Below are positions 8,621-16,935 of a stretch of 64,000 nt of DNA, in pieces (position 1 is the stretch's first letter; each line of letters begins with the position of its first letter). The position numbers and the translations under genes are program-made. The notes below the pieces were generated by a model. The model had not been told where the DNA came from, did not search any database, and was given only the letters and a program-made list of their open reading frames with translations. The stretch lies in NCBI RefSeq assembly GCF_042681025.1, contig NZ_JBHUER010000011.1, positions 1 through 64,000 of the forward strand, in the 5' to 3' direction. This DNA is from Methylopila henanensis. Lineage in GTDB: Bacteria > Pseudomonadota > Alphaproteobacteria > Rhizobiales > Methylopilaceae.

Positions 8621-8697
8621 GTCATGCCCGGCTTGACCCGGACATCCATCGTTCCGGCCGCGGCCGATGGCTCCTCGGGTCAAGCCCGAGGATGACG
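8621..8697. repeat. Pair of REP-like palindromic intergenic units
   Basis: Two units, 8621-8651 and 8671-8697, carry inverted cccggcttgacccgg / cgggtcaagcccgag motifs bounded by gtcatg and gatgacg. Such short palindromes are common between genes in Rhizobiales. The second may act as a transcription end for the liv operon. Confidence 0.5.
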
Positions 8698-8708
8698 AAG
8701 GAGGAGCC

Positions 8709-9944
8709 TCAGCTCACCACGCCGAATGGCGTGTTCTTCCCGCCCTTGATGAGCTGGACGTAGAAGGAGCGGTTCAGCGAGTCACCCTTCTCGTCGAAGT
8801 CGCAGGTGCAGCCGGCGCCGTTGAAATTGATCTTCTTGCCTGCGCGCACCATCTTCAGCGCCTCGACGATGTCGTCGACGGGCTCGCCGGGCGGGTTGCA
8901 GACCTCGCGGACCGACTTGGTCCACACGGCCGCCTCCTGCGTCTTGGCGTGCTCCATGGCCAGCACCGTGATGCAGATCTGATCCCAGGCGTTGCCCGCG
9001 AACAGGAACACTGTGCCTTCCGGCGCGCCCATCTCCTTGACGAACTTGGCGTAGGACGGGCTGTCGATCGGGGGCGAGGGCTGGAGGTGGTAGATGCCCT
9101 CGGCGACTTCCGGCCCGACCGCCTGCAGGAACTTGCCTTCGGCGTCCGCGCCGGTGCCGAGCGAAACCACTTTCGACGTGAAGCCGCCGCGGAAGATCTC
9201 CTTGGCGATCGACACCATGTCGGTGAGCAGCGGCAGCACGAACACGGCGTCCGGCTCCGGCCCGAAGGCCTTCTCGACCTCGGCCCGATAGGAGGCCTGG
9301 TCGGGATTGTACATCACGACGTCGAGCACCTCTCCGCCGATCTTCTTCATCTCGGCCTTGAACGGCTCCACCATCGCGACGATGAACGGGTTCTGCTGCG
9401 CGAGCACGGTGACCTTCTTGGCCCCGATCTTCTGCATCACCTTGGCGCCGGCCGGGCCCCACTGGCTCGACTTCGCCTGAAGCCGGTAGATCAGCCCCTT
9501 GGTGTCGCCCTCGGTGACGGCGTTCGCCGCGCAGGACAGCATCTGGACCTTGTTGGCCGCGAGGATGATGGGTTTCGCGGCGAGCGCCTCGGGGCTGCCC
9601 CAGAAACCGCCCACGAGCTCGACCTTGTTGACCTCGAGCAGCTTCTTCGACGCCGCGACGCTCGCGGTCGCGCTGGTCTCGCTGTCCTCGATGAAAAGCT
9701 TGACCTTGCGGCCTCCGAGAACGCCGCCCGCCTCGTTGACCTTGGAGACGACGAGCTCGGCCGCCTGCTTCATGGCTGGGCCGTAGGCGCCGGTCGCGCC
9801 CGAGAAGGGCAGCACCATGCCGAGCGGCACGTCGCCGGCCGCGCCTTGCGCGATGGCGGGGCGCCCAAGCGCCGCCGCGAGGGGCAGGGAGCCGACGCCC
9901 GCGAGCACGGTCCGGCGGTTCACCACGAATCTGCTGTCAGTCAT
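8709..9944 (-). CDS. Branched-chain amino acid-type ABC substrate-binding protein (LivK-like)
   Basis: A 411-aa periplasmic binding protein of the Peripla_BP_6 family. The N-terminus has a twin-arginine-like signal (NRRTVLAGVGSLPLAAALG) ending near AIAQ, followed by PLGMVLPFSGATGAYGPAMKQAAELVV, the classic opening of the family. Proteins of this class bind amino acids, amides, urea or aromatic acids. It is the last gene of a liv-type operon and just precedes the monooxygenase genes on the same strand, so the imported ligand may be the monooxygenase substrate or a product. Confidence 0.87.
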   Translation of the reverse strand: MTDSRFVVNRRTVLAGVGSLPLAAALGRPAIAQGAAGDVPLGMVLPFSGATGAYGPAMKQAAELVVSKVNEAGGVLGGRKVKLFIEDSETSATASVAASKKLLEVNKVELVGGFWGSPEALAAKPIILAANKVQMLSCAANAVTEGDTKGLIYRLQAKSSQWGPAGAKVMQKIGAKKVTVLAQQNPFIVAMVEPFKAEMKKIGGEVLDVVMYNPDQASYRAEVEKAFGPEPDAVFVLPLLTDMVSIAKEIFRGGFTSKVVSLGTGADAEGKFLQAVGPEVAEGIYHLQPSPPIDSPSYAKFVKEMGAPEGTVFLFAGNAWDQICITVLAMEHAKTQEAAVWTKSVREVCNPPGEPVDDIVEALKMVRAGKKINFNGAGCTCDFDEKGDSLNRSFYVQLIKGGKNTPFGVVS

Positions 9945-9959
9945 CGGAAGCGTCCTTGT

Positions 9960-10523
9960 TCAGGGTGACGGCGGGCTTGGGAGGTCCATGGCGGCGGCCG
10001 CGCGGCCGTCGTCGATCTGGAGGGCGTCGTTGAAGCGGTTGAAGAAGCCCGCGAGCGCGATGCGCAGCGTGAGCTCGACGATCTGGGCCTCGGAGAAGCG
10101 CGCCTTCAGCCGCTCGAACACGGCGTCCCGGATCCCCCAGGCGCGGTTCGTGACGAGGGTGGCGTATTCGACGACGAGGCGGTCAGTCTCGTCGAAGGCC
10201 GGATGGTCCGACGCCGGAAGCTGGGCGATCGCCTCAGGCGGCACGCCTTCGACCGCGAGCAGCGGCGCGTGATGCGACACGCAATAGGGGCAGGCGTTCA
10301 TCACCGAAACGGTGACGACGGCGAGCTCGACGTAGCGCAGCGGGACGTTCCCCTGGCCGCGCAGTTTGAGCAGCATCCCGAACAGGCCTTCGAGCGCCGC
10401 CGGGACATGCGCCATCACGGCCGCCTGGTCGCTGAAGTCGGCGTAGCCCGACGCGAAGGTCTCGTAGAGTTTCGCGAGATCCGTAGGCAGGGCCGAGGAC
10501 GGCAGCGGAGTGACGCGGGGCAT
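9960..10523 (-). CDS. Carboxymuconolactone decarboxylase-family (AhpD-like) protein
   Basis: A 187-aa all-helical protein with a CxxC redox pair and nearby histidines (MNACPYCVSHHAPLLAVEG), as in AhpD alkylhydroperoxidases. The ATG at 10523 shares bases with the stop of the liv permease gene, so it is translationally coupled to the transporter. The likely role is peroxide or thiol chemistry linked to oxidation of the imported compound. Its exact reaction is unknown. A much longer open frame extends upstream through the permease gene but is only a GC-rich shadow. Confidence 0.8.
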   Translation of the reverse strand: MPRVTPLPSSALPTDLAKLYETFASGYADFSDQAAVMAHVPAALEGLFGMLLKLRGQGNVPLRYVELAVVTVSVMNACPYCVSHHAPLLAVEGVPPEAIAQLPASDHPAFDETDRLVVEYATLVTNRAWGIRDAVFERLKARFSEAQIVELTLRIALAGFFNRFNDALQIDDGRAAAAMDLPSPPSP

Positions 10524-11443
10524 CAGACGCTCCCCTTCTCGGAGGGCAGGAGGTCGGCCGCCCGACGCTTCGGCTCGGGCGCGAGCCCCTGCGGCCGCAG
10601 GATCAGCAGCGCCACGATGCCTGCGCCGATCAGCCCGAGGCGGAGCGCGGAGAGCTGCACGCCGTCGATGACGGTGACGAAATCCTTCAGGAACCGTGTG
10701 CCTTCGAGCAGCGCCATGATCGAGCAGGCGCCGATCAGCAGCCCGACGTTCGAGCCGCGCCCGCCCGCGATCACGGCCATGAACGCGTAGGCGGTCACAA
10801 TCGGGGTGAACTGGCTCGGGTCGATGTAGGTCAGGTAGAAGGCGTGCAGCGCGCCGGCGATCCCCATAACCGCGCCCCCGACCGCGAACGCCCGGACGCG
10901 GAGCGCGAAGACGTTCTTGCCGAGCGCCGCCGTCACCGTGGCGTCGTCGCGGATCGCCCGGAGCACGCGGCCGAAGGGCGAGCGCGCCATGGCCTCTAGC
11001 AGAACGAACACGATCGCGACCAGCGCCAGCGCGAAGACGATGAACACGGTGTCGCCGCCGATCGTCCGTCCGAGCGCCGCGAACGGCCGCGGGATGTCCG
11101 GGATGCCGAGCGCGCCGTTGGTGAGCCAGCCCTCGTTGAGGATCACGAGGCGCACGACCTCGCCGAACCCGATCGTGACGATCGCGAGGTAGTTCTCCTC
11201 CAGCCGTATCGAGAGCAGCGCGAGGCCGGCGCTCAAGATCGCGGACGCCGCGCCCGCGACGAGCATCGCCGGGAGCCAGCCGATCTGCGGCGCGAGCAGC
11301 GCGGTCGCGTAGGCGCCGATCGCCACGAAGCCGACGACGCCGAAATTGACGAGCCCGGCCTGTCCCCACTGGAGGTTCAGCGCGAGGCCGACGAGCGCCG
11401 CGACGCAGACCAGGATCGCGATGGTGACGAGATAAGCGATCAT
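10523..11443 (-). CDS. Branched-chain amino acid-type ABC permease (LivM-like)
   Basis: A 306-aa integral membrane protein that begins MIAYLVTIAILVCVAALVGLALNLQWGQAGLVNFG, the hallmark LivM opening, with about eight membrane segments and the cytoplasmic loop RAIRDDATVTAALGKNVFALR near the ATPase contact. It overlaps the LivH gene by 4 bases (ATGA). The C-terminal tail (LRPQGLAPEPKRRAADLLPSEKGSV) is polar, as in homologues. Confidence 0.88.
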   Translation of the reverse strand: MIAYLVTIAILVCVAALVGLALNLQWGQAGLVNFGVVGFVAIGAYATALLAPQIGWLPAMLVAGAASAILSAGLALLSIRLEENYLAIVTIGFGEVVRLVILNEGWLTNGALGIPDIPRPFAALGRTIGGDTVFIVFALALVAIVFVLLEAMARSPFGRVLRAIRDDATVTAALGKNVFALRVRAFAVGGAVMGIAGALHAFYLTYIDPSQFTPIVTAYAFMAVIAGGRGSNVGLLIGACSIMALLEGTRFLKDFVTVIDGVQLSALRLGLIGAGIVALLILRPQGLAPEPKRRAADLLPSEKGSV

Positions 11444-12303
11444 TTGCGCGCCGCCTTCGCTCCGAGAAGCCCGTTCGCCCGGAACAGCAGCAGCGCGAGG
11501 ATCACCGCGAAGCTGACGACCTGCCGGTAGTTCGTGGGGATGACGAGCGCCGACATCTCTTCCGCGACGCCGATCGTCAGCGCGCCGAGCACGGCCCCGA
11601 TGGGCGAGCCGAGGCCGCCGAGGATCGCGGCCGCGAAGATCGCGATCTGGTAGTTCCAGCCGATCAGCGGATCGATCGAGCGGTCGAGCCCGGCGAGCAC
11701 GCCGGCGAGCCCCAGCAGCGCGCCGACCAGCGCCCAGGTCAGCCGCGCGATGGCGCGGCGCTCGACCCCGCGCACGGCGGCGAGCGAGGCGTTGTCCGCG
11801 ACCGCGCGCATCGCCCGGCCAAGCGGGGTGAAGCGCAGCAGCACGTCGACCGCGACCAGACAGACCGCGACCGTGATGGCGATGGTGATCTGCTCCTGAT
11901 TGATGCGGATCCCCTCCCAGCGGATCGGGCGGGAAAGCGCGACGTCGAACCCGCGGCTGGCGTTGCCGAAGAAGAAACGGCAGACATTCTCGATCACGAG
12001 CGAGACGCCCATCGAGGCGACGAGCAGGGTGATGGAGCCGCGGAGCCTCAGTTTCTCGAAGGCGAGCTGGTCGGCGAGGAGCCCGGCGCCCGCCACCGTC
12101 ACGGCCGCGATCGCGGCCGCGGCGGTCAGCGGCATGCCGAGCTGGACGTTGGCGACCCACGCCGCATAGGCGCCGAGCGTCAGCATCGCGCCGACCGCGA
12201 AATTCGCGAACTTCAGCACGCCGAAGACGAGGGTGAGCGCGAGCGCGGGAAGAGCGAGCAGAAGGCCGGTGACGAGGCCGTTGAAGAAGAGCTGCGCGGC
12301 CAT
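11440..12303 (-). CDS. Branched-chain amino acid-type ABC permease (LivH-like)
   Basis: A 287-aa membrane protein with about eight helices. It starts MAAQLFFNGLVTGLLLALPALALTLVFGVLKFANFAVGAML, typical of LivH, and carries the loop GRAMRAVADNASLAAVRGV that contacts the ATPases. It pairs with the LivM-like subunit to form the channel. It sits one base after the LivF ATPase gene and overlaps the next permease gene by 4 bases. Confidence 0.88.
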   Translation of the reverse strand: MAAQLFFNGLVTGLLLALPALALTLVFGVLKFANFAVGAMLTLGAYAAWVANVQLGMPLTAAAAIAAVTVAGAGLLADQLAFEKLRLRGSITLLVASMGVSLVIENVCRFFFGNASRGFDVALSRPIRWEGIRINQEQITIAITVAVCLVAVDVLLRFTPLGRAMRAVADNASLAAVRGVERRAIARLTWALVGALLGLAGVLAGLDRSIDPLIGWNYQIAIFAAAILGGLGSPIGAVLGALTIGVAEEMSALVIPTNYRQVVSFAVILALLLFRANGLLGAKAARK

Positions 12304-12304
12304 C

Positions 12305-13033
12305 TCAGGCGACCTTCGCGAAGAACAGGTCGCCGAGATCGGCGGCGCGCACGGCCGACGCCGTGTCGCGCAGGCTGACCTGCCCCGCCACCAGCACGAC
12401 CGCCTCGTCGGCGATCTCGAGCGCCGCCGCCACGTTCTGCTCGACCAGGAGCACGGTGACGCCGGCCGCGCGGACGCGGACGATCGCCTCCATGGTCTGG
12501 CCGACGATCTTCGGGCTCAGCCCGGCCGATGGCTCGTCGAGAAGCAGGACTTCGGGGTTCGCGAGCAGCGCGCTTGCGAAGGCGAGCATCTGGCGCTGGC
12601 CGCCCGAGAGATCGCCCGCGCGGGTCTTCAGCCGCGCGCCGAGCTCGGGGAACAGCGCCAGCACCTTCTCGCGCTGCTCGGGCCCGACGCCTGCGCGGCC
12701 GCGCAGGAACTCCGTCGCGAGCTTCAGGTTCTCGCCGATGGTGAGGCTCGGGAAGACGTTCGCTTCCTGCGGCACGTAGGCCATGCCCGCCGCGACGCGT
12801 CTGGCCGGCGTTTCGGCGGTCACGTCCGTCCCGGTGACCGAGACGCGGCCCTGACGTATGTCGAGCAGGCCCGCGAGCGTCTTCACGAAGCTCGACTTGC
12901 CGGAGCCGTTCGGGCCGATGACCGCGAGGATGGTCTCGGGCGCCTGGTCGAGGGTGATCCCCCGCACGATGTCGTCGCCGCGGCCGTAGCCGGCGCGGAG
13001 CCCGCTGACCGAGAGGGCCGGGATCGCGCTCAC
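12305..13033 (-). CDS. Branched-chain amino acid-type ABC ATPase (LivF-like)
   Basis: A 242-aa ATPase with Walker A GPNGSGKSS, the LivF-type segment GMAYVPQEANVFPSLTIGENL, signature LSGGQRQ and Walker B VLLLDEPSAGLS. The short size and the VPQ element distinguish it from the LivG partner encoded next to it. Its ATG overlaps the LivG stop by 4 bases. Confidence 0.88.
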   Translation of the reverse strand: MSAIPALSVSGLRAGYGRGDDIVRGITLDQAPETILAVIGPNGSGKSSFVKTLAGLLDIRQGRVSVTGTDVTAETPARRVAAGMAYVPQEANVFPSLTIGENLKLATEFLRGRAGVGPEQREKVLALFPELGARLKTRAGDLSGGQRQMLAFASALLANPEVLLLDEPSAGLSPKIVGQTMEAIVRVRAAGVTVLLVEQNVAAALEIADEAVVLVAGQVSLRDTASAVRAADLGDLFFAKVA

Positions 13034-13818
13034 GCCGCCACCCCGAGATAGGCCTCGACGACGCGGCGGTCCCTGGAGACCTCCTCGAAGGTCCCGGAGA
13101 CGAGGCGCTTGCCCTCCGCCATCACATGGACACGGTCGCAGAGCTCGCCGACGAGATGCATGTCGTGTTCGACGAGGCCGAACGAGACGCCTTCGGCCTT
13201 CAGCTCCCTGATCAGCCGGATCATCTCAAGCTTCAGCGGCGGCGCGACGCCCGCGCCCGGCTCGTCGAGCAGGATCAGCTTGGGCTCGAGCAGCAGCGCG
13301 CGGGCGAGATCCAGCAGCTTCTTCTGGCCGCCCGAGAGGCCGCCCGAGGGATGGTCGGCAAGCCGGAACAGGCCGACGCGGTCGAGCAGCGCCTTCGCCT
13401 TACGCGCGTTGGCGCTTTCCTGCGCCCACCACTTTCGCCGCCCGAAAATGGCGGCGAGCACGCCCTCGCCGGACTGAAGGCGGGGGGCGAGCAGCAGGTT
13501 CTCGAACACGGTCAGGCTGCCGAGCTCACGCACGATCTGGAAGGAGCGGGCGACGCCGAGAGCCGGGAAGCGATGCGCGGGGAGGGCGGTCACGTCGCGG
13601 CCCTCGAACAGAACCGAACCCTGGTCGGCGCGCACAAGCCCGGTCATGACGTTGAGCAGGGTGGATTTGCCAGCGCCATTGGGGCCGATGAGGCCGGTGA
13701 CATGGCCTGCTTCGAGAGTGAGCGAGCAGCCGTCGAGGGCGGCCAGTCCGCCGAAGCGCTTGGCGACGTCGCGGACTTCGAGGAGCGGCGTCGGGGCCCC
13801 CGCCGTCACCGAGCGCAT
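13030..13818 (-). CDS. Branched-chain amino acid-type ABC ATPase (LivG-like)
   Basis: A 262-aa ATPase and the first gene of the six-gene operon livG-F-H-M-ahpD-like-livK. It shows FGGLAALDGCSL and Walker A GPNGAGKST followed by NVMTGLVRADQGSV, LivG signatures, then LSGGQKK and Walker B LILLDEPGAGV with the switch His in LVEHDMHLV. It is divergent from the lysR gene, with which it shares a 183-bp promoter region. Confidence 0.88.
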   Translation of the reverse strand: MRSVTAGAPTPLLEVRDVAKRFGGLAALDGCSLTLEAGHVTGLIGPNGAGKSTLLNVMTGLVRADQGSVLFEGRDVTALPAHRFPALGVARSFQIVRELGSLTVFENLLLAPRLQSGEGVLAAIFGRRKWWAQESANARKAKALLDRVGLFRLADHPSGGLSGGQKKLLDLARALLLEPKLILLDEPGAGVAPPLKLEMIRLIRELKAEGVSFGLVEHDMHLVGELCDRVHVMAEGKRLVSGTFEEVSRDRRVVEAYLGVAA

Positions 13819-13956
13819 CCTTCGTCTGCGGACACGGTCGGGAGCGGGGATTTGCCCGTTTCGCGTTCAAATGCTGCTCGCATGCTATGCATCAGCTCAA
13901 TAATTATCCTGTATTCTTCGAACCACCTCATCCTATTGACTGATAGTATGACCGGG

Positions 13957-13985
13957 CAAATTTATATTGCTTTGCACAAAGCAAA
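13957..13985. promoter_or_regulatory. Putative LysR autoregulatory site in the lysR/liv promoter region
   Basis: It contains the palindrome TTGCTTTGCACAAAGCAA (8-bp perfect arms, 13967-13984), 17 bases before the lysR ATG and about 140 bases before livG. The whole 29 bp recurs upstream of the monooxygenase gene. A binding site next to its own gene is typical of LysR regulators. That the lysR product binds it is inferred. Confidence 0.65.
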
Positions 13986-14001
13986 ATAATATTTATGCCT
14001 T

Positions 14002-14946
14002 ATGGCGCGGCCGCTTGAAATCTCTCTGCTCAGGACGTTCGTGTTGCTGGTCGAGGAGCGCAGCGTCACGCGCGTGGCGCGCATGCTGTTCCGCACTCAG
14101 CCCGCCGTCAGCCTGCAGATCAAACGGCTTGAGGAGGCCGCTGGCCGCCCCCTGTTCGAAAACGATCTCCGCCATCTGAGGCTGACGCCGCAGGGCGAGA
14201 CGCTGCTGCCCTACGCGCGCGCGGTGCTGAAGATGCACGACGAAGCGCAGATGAAGCTGTCGTCGGAGGAGATCGACGGCCGCGTCACGCTCGGCTGTCC
14301 CGACCTCTACGCCGCCTATCTCCTGCCGGAGACGCTCGCGAGTTTCCGGCGGGCCTATCCGCGCGTTGAGGTCTCCGTGCGCTGCTCGCTGTCTCGCCAG
14401 ATCGCGGCCGAGATGGACGCAGGGCTTGTCGACGTCGCGATTGCGACCCGTATGCCGGGCGTGTCGCCCAAGACCGGCGACGCCACGCGGCTGCGCTCGG
14501 AGCGGCTGGTCTGGCTCGGCGCGGTCAACGGCGACGCACATCGCCGTTCGCCCGTGCCGGTCGCCATGCTGCCCGAGGGCAATCTCTATCGCGACCTCGC
14601 GCTCGCCGCGCTGAACGAGGCCGGCGTCGGCTGGCGCATCGCCTGCGTGTCTGAAAGCATCGCGGGCCTTCAGGCGATGGCGCTCGCGGACGCCGCCGTG
14701 ACCGTCTTGTCAGAGTCTGCGCACGCCGCCGGCCTCGAGCGCGTGGCGACGGATTCGGAGCTCCGCAATCGTCTAGAATCCGGGCTGCCGGCTCTGCCTG
14801 ATGTCGACATCATGCTGTGGCAGCGCACCCATGGACTTTCACAGGCGGCCCAGCATTTCGCGCGGCACATCGAGCTCGGCGTGTCGGGTGCAAAGGGCGC
14901 CGATCATGAAACAGCTGAGACGCCCCGTGGCGAAGCGGCCGAATAG
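14002..14946 (+). CDS. LysR-family transcriptional regulator
   Basis: A 314-aa regulator. The N-terminal HTH (ISLLRTFVLLVEERSVTRVARMLFRTQPAVSLQIKRLEE, about residues 8-45) is followed by a linker helix and a two-lobed effector domain (about 90-295). It is transcribed away from the liv-type operon. Together with the duplicated palindromic site at 8518 and 13957 this makes it the probable regulator of both the importer and the two-component monooxygenase. The effector is unknown. Confidence 0.87.
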   Translation: MARPLEISLLRTFVLLVEERSVTRVARMLFRTQPAVSLQIKRLEEAAGRPLFENDLRHLRLTPQGETLLPYARAVLKMHDEAQMKLSSEEIDGRVTLGCPDLYAAYLLPETLASFRRAYPRVEVSVRCSLSRQIAAEMDAGLVDVAIATRMPGVSPKTGDATRLRSERLVWLGAVNGDAHRRSPVPVAMLPEGNLYRDLALAALNEAGVGWRIACVSESIAGLQAMALADAAVTVLSESAHAAGLERVATDSELRNRLESGLPALPDVDIMLWQRTHGLSQAAQHFARHIELGVSGAKGADHETAETPRGEAAE

Positions 14947-15256
14947 CTCAGGCGGTGTCTTTGTGCAATCCGCTCAAGTCGACGAGACTAGGTGATGTTC
15001 GTTTTGTAGTTCCGGCGAACGTCGGCTTGCCGGCGATCATGCCATGTCAGCTATGGGCGCGTCTCAGCCGCGAGCGCTGGTCCCGACCTGATCCAAGGCC
15101 GACGTCTTAAAGGTCCGCTTCTGGGAAGGTGCCGTAGGCGCACCGTATCTGCAAAAATTCTAAGCAAGCTAGCCGACCATGTGCACGCAGAGTGGTCGCC
15201 ATTGATTTTGATGTAGAGCTCATTTAACTAAAAACATATAAAAACGCACCATACGA
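14947..15256. other. Intergenic stretch between convergent regulators
   Basis: About 310 bases with no convincing reading frame. The last 100 bases before the tetR stop are AT-rich. No terminator with a clear T-run is recognised. The region may mark the left junction of the dimethyl sulfide locus. Confidence 0.4.
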
Positions 15257-16015
15257 TCAGGTCTTTTTTTCAACGATCGCAAGAACCATATCCGCGAATA
15301 TCTCGGCGACCTCATCTGGAGAGTGCCGGCCATTCGATTTAAACCAAAGAAAACTATAGAAATACATTCCGAGAATGCCTTTTATCGCGACCGCCGGAAG
15401 GGTTTTGAAGAGACCCTGAGATTCGCCATCCTTGAAGGTGCGGAGCCAGACGTCCTGATACTGCTGGTGCAGATCGGAGACGACCTTATGTCTCTGCCCA
15501 GTCAGCGCATCCGCCTCCCGAAAGCAGACGGTCATTTCCGGTAGATTTTGGGCGATCACTCTCATCAGATATCGACTGAGGCGGCGAATTCTCTGCCTAG
15601 GGTCAGTCTCTCTGACTAGGGCGCCTTGCCCAAATATTACAAGATCTTCAATATAGCGAACAACAATATTGAACAGAAGCTCTTCTTTGCTGTTGATGTG
15701 GTAGTATAGCGCGCCGCGGCCTAGGCCTACTGCTTCGCAGAGTTCCGCGACACCAATCCCGCGATAACCGCGATCGGCGAAGAGCTTCGCCGCGATGTGC
15801 TGGATCCGCTCGCCCTGGTTCGTGGCGGGCGCTGCCGACAAGCCGGCAACTCCCGCGTCTTCGCCGGATGCCGTACCATCGATGTATGGACCAGTCGGTA
15901 CATCAGAGCTATCGTTCCGGTCCTGGGACGACTCCGACGTTTTCGGCTTGGATGCGTCCGCTTTCGCCCGCGGCTGGGACTTCGGCGCTTTTCTCGTCGT
16001 GGTTCTGGTGGCCAT
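15257..16015 (-). CDS. TetR-family regulator with a long disordered N-terminal extension
   Basis: From ATG 16015 the protein is 252 aa. The first 65 or so residues are Lys/Ser/Thr/Asp-rich and low-complexity (TTTRKAPKSQPRAKADASKP), before the TetR HTH: ERIQHIAAKLFADRGYRGI then LGRGALYYHINSKEELLFNIVVRYI. The C-terminal ligand domain resembles the TetR_C_33 type (QNLPEMTVCFREADALTGQRHK). An in-frame start up to 16096 is possible. It diverges from the maoC-MFS genes, and a 10-bp perfect palindrome lies between them at 16187. It is the best candidate for the regulator of the dimethyl sulfide locus. Confidence 0.82.
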   Translation of the reverse strand: MATRTTTRKAPKSQPRAKADASKPKTSESSQDRNDSSDVPTGPYIDGTASGEDAGVAGLSAAPATNQGERIQHIAAKLFADRGYRGIGVAELCEAVGLGRGALYYHINSKEELLFNIVVRYIEDLVIFGQGALVRETDPRQRIRRLSRYLMRVIAQNLPEMTVCFREADALTGQRHKVVSDLHQQYQDVWLRTFKDGESQGLFKTLPAVAIKGILGMYFYSFLWFKSNGRHSPDEVAEIFADMVLAIVEKKT

Positions 16016-16455
16016 CGTTACACGGAGCGCCGGTGATACTGATTCGTTTCGCCGAGAAAACCTCAATCGACCAAGCCGCGCATGCATCGCTCCCAAAATA
16101 TGAGTGCTCGATCTGCGTGCGCAGCTCAGACGCTCTGCAGCCTCTACAATTTAGGGCGTCCAATGATCCGATGCAAACACCGTTATACCGATCGGTCCGA
16201 AAAGCGGCCCGCTGTCAACAGTTCCATGACGTCGCTCAAGCGGCCGGACCGCGCGCTGATTTTGGGCGCCGTCATGGGTCGGATCGTTTGGCGCGCGTCC
16301 CGGCGGGCCGACGCAGGGCAAGCCATGCCCGACGTGCGGGATCTCGAAATCGCGAAGGGTGATGCAAGGCGCGACGGCTGACATTGCCGATCGGCGCGCG
16401 CGACTAACGGAGCTCCAAGAATGCAGCTCTGCACATAAACAGACAGGAGGACATC
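16016..16455. other. Divergent promoter region tetR / maoC
   Basis: About 440 bases without a gene. It contains the operator-like site at 16184-16199. Short frames here have no recognisable domain. Confidence 0.45.
16184..16199. promoter_or_regulatory. Palindromic operator site 1 (TetR-type)
   Basis: The core ACCGATCGGT (16187-16196) is a perfect palindrome and the flanks partly fit the longer pattern TGTACCGATCGRTACA seen at three other places in the locus. Its position between tetR and maoC suits autoregulation plus control of maoC-MFS. Confidence 0.6.
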
Positions 16456-16935
16456 ATGGGCCGTGAATCCAAAGACGCTTGGAGCGCAACGATCAAAGGC
16501 AAGCCTACGGTCGGAGCGACGGCCAGAAGGACCCGCGTCACGTCGAGCCAGGACATCGAGCGATTTTCCGATATCACCGGCGACTGCAATCCGCTGCATT
16601 ATGACGAAGCCGCAGCGAAGGCGTCCGTGTTCGGGCGGATCATTGTCCAGGGCGGCGTCACCTCCGGAATTCTCAACGCGGTGGTTGCGGAGGATCTGCC
16701 TGGGCCCGGCACTGTGTTCCTCCAGGTCTCGTGGCGCTTTGTGAAAGCGGTCGGCGTCGGCGATCAGATCACCGGCGAGATCGAGGTCGTCAGCGTGCGC
16801 GACGACAAGCCGATCTGCCAGTTGAAGACGCGGGTCACGAACGAAGCGGGCGAAGAATGCCTTGTAGGCGAGGCGACCGTTTACGTGGCGGCGCTGAAGG
16901 CGACCAACGACGCCGTCAGGAGCGCCGTGGCATGA
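16456..16935 (+). CDS. MaoC-family (R)-specific enoyl-CoA hydratase-like protein
   Basis: A 159-aa hot-dog-fold protein with the catalytic hydratase-2 motif in SDITGDCNPLHYDEAAA (Asp and His of the DxxxxNPxHxD pattern) and RIIVQGGVTSGILN after it. Members hydrate trans-2-enoyl-CoA. AGGAGG at 16446 supports the start. It overlaps the MFS gene by 4 bases (ATGA). Its role in a dimethyl sulfide locus is unclear; it may act on a short acyl-CoA such as an acryloyl-type intermediate, which is speculation. Confidence 0.8.
   Translation: MGRESKDAWSATIKGKPTVGATARRTRVTSSQDIERFSDITGDCNPLHYDEAAAKASVFGRIIVQGGVTSGILNAVVAEDLPGPGTVFLQVSWRFVKAVGVGDQITGEIEVVSVRDDKPICQLKTRVTNEAGEECLVGEATVYVAALKATNDAVRSAVA

Larger units (their letters stand above)
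8419..8708. other. Intergenic region: promoter site plus palindromic repeats
   Basis: The AT-rich part near 8480-8560 holds the putative regulatory site of the monooxygenase. The GC-rich part from 8621 holds two palindromic repeat units, just before the 3' end of the substrate-binding protein gene. No gene is seen. Confidence 0.5.

Noticed and set aside
9960..11369. Long frame suggesting an AhpD protein fused to an upstream 280-residue domain
   Set aside because: The upstream part is a frame-shifted copy of the LivM gene with Arg-rich nonsense; the true start is the ATG at 10523 coupled to the permease stop.
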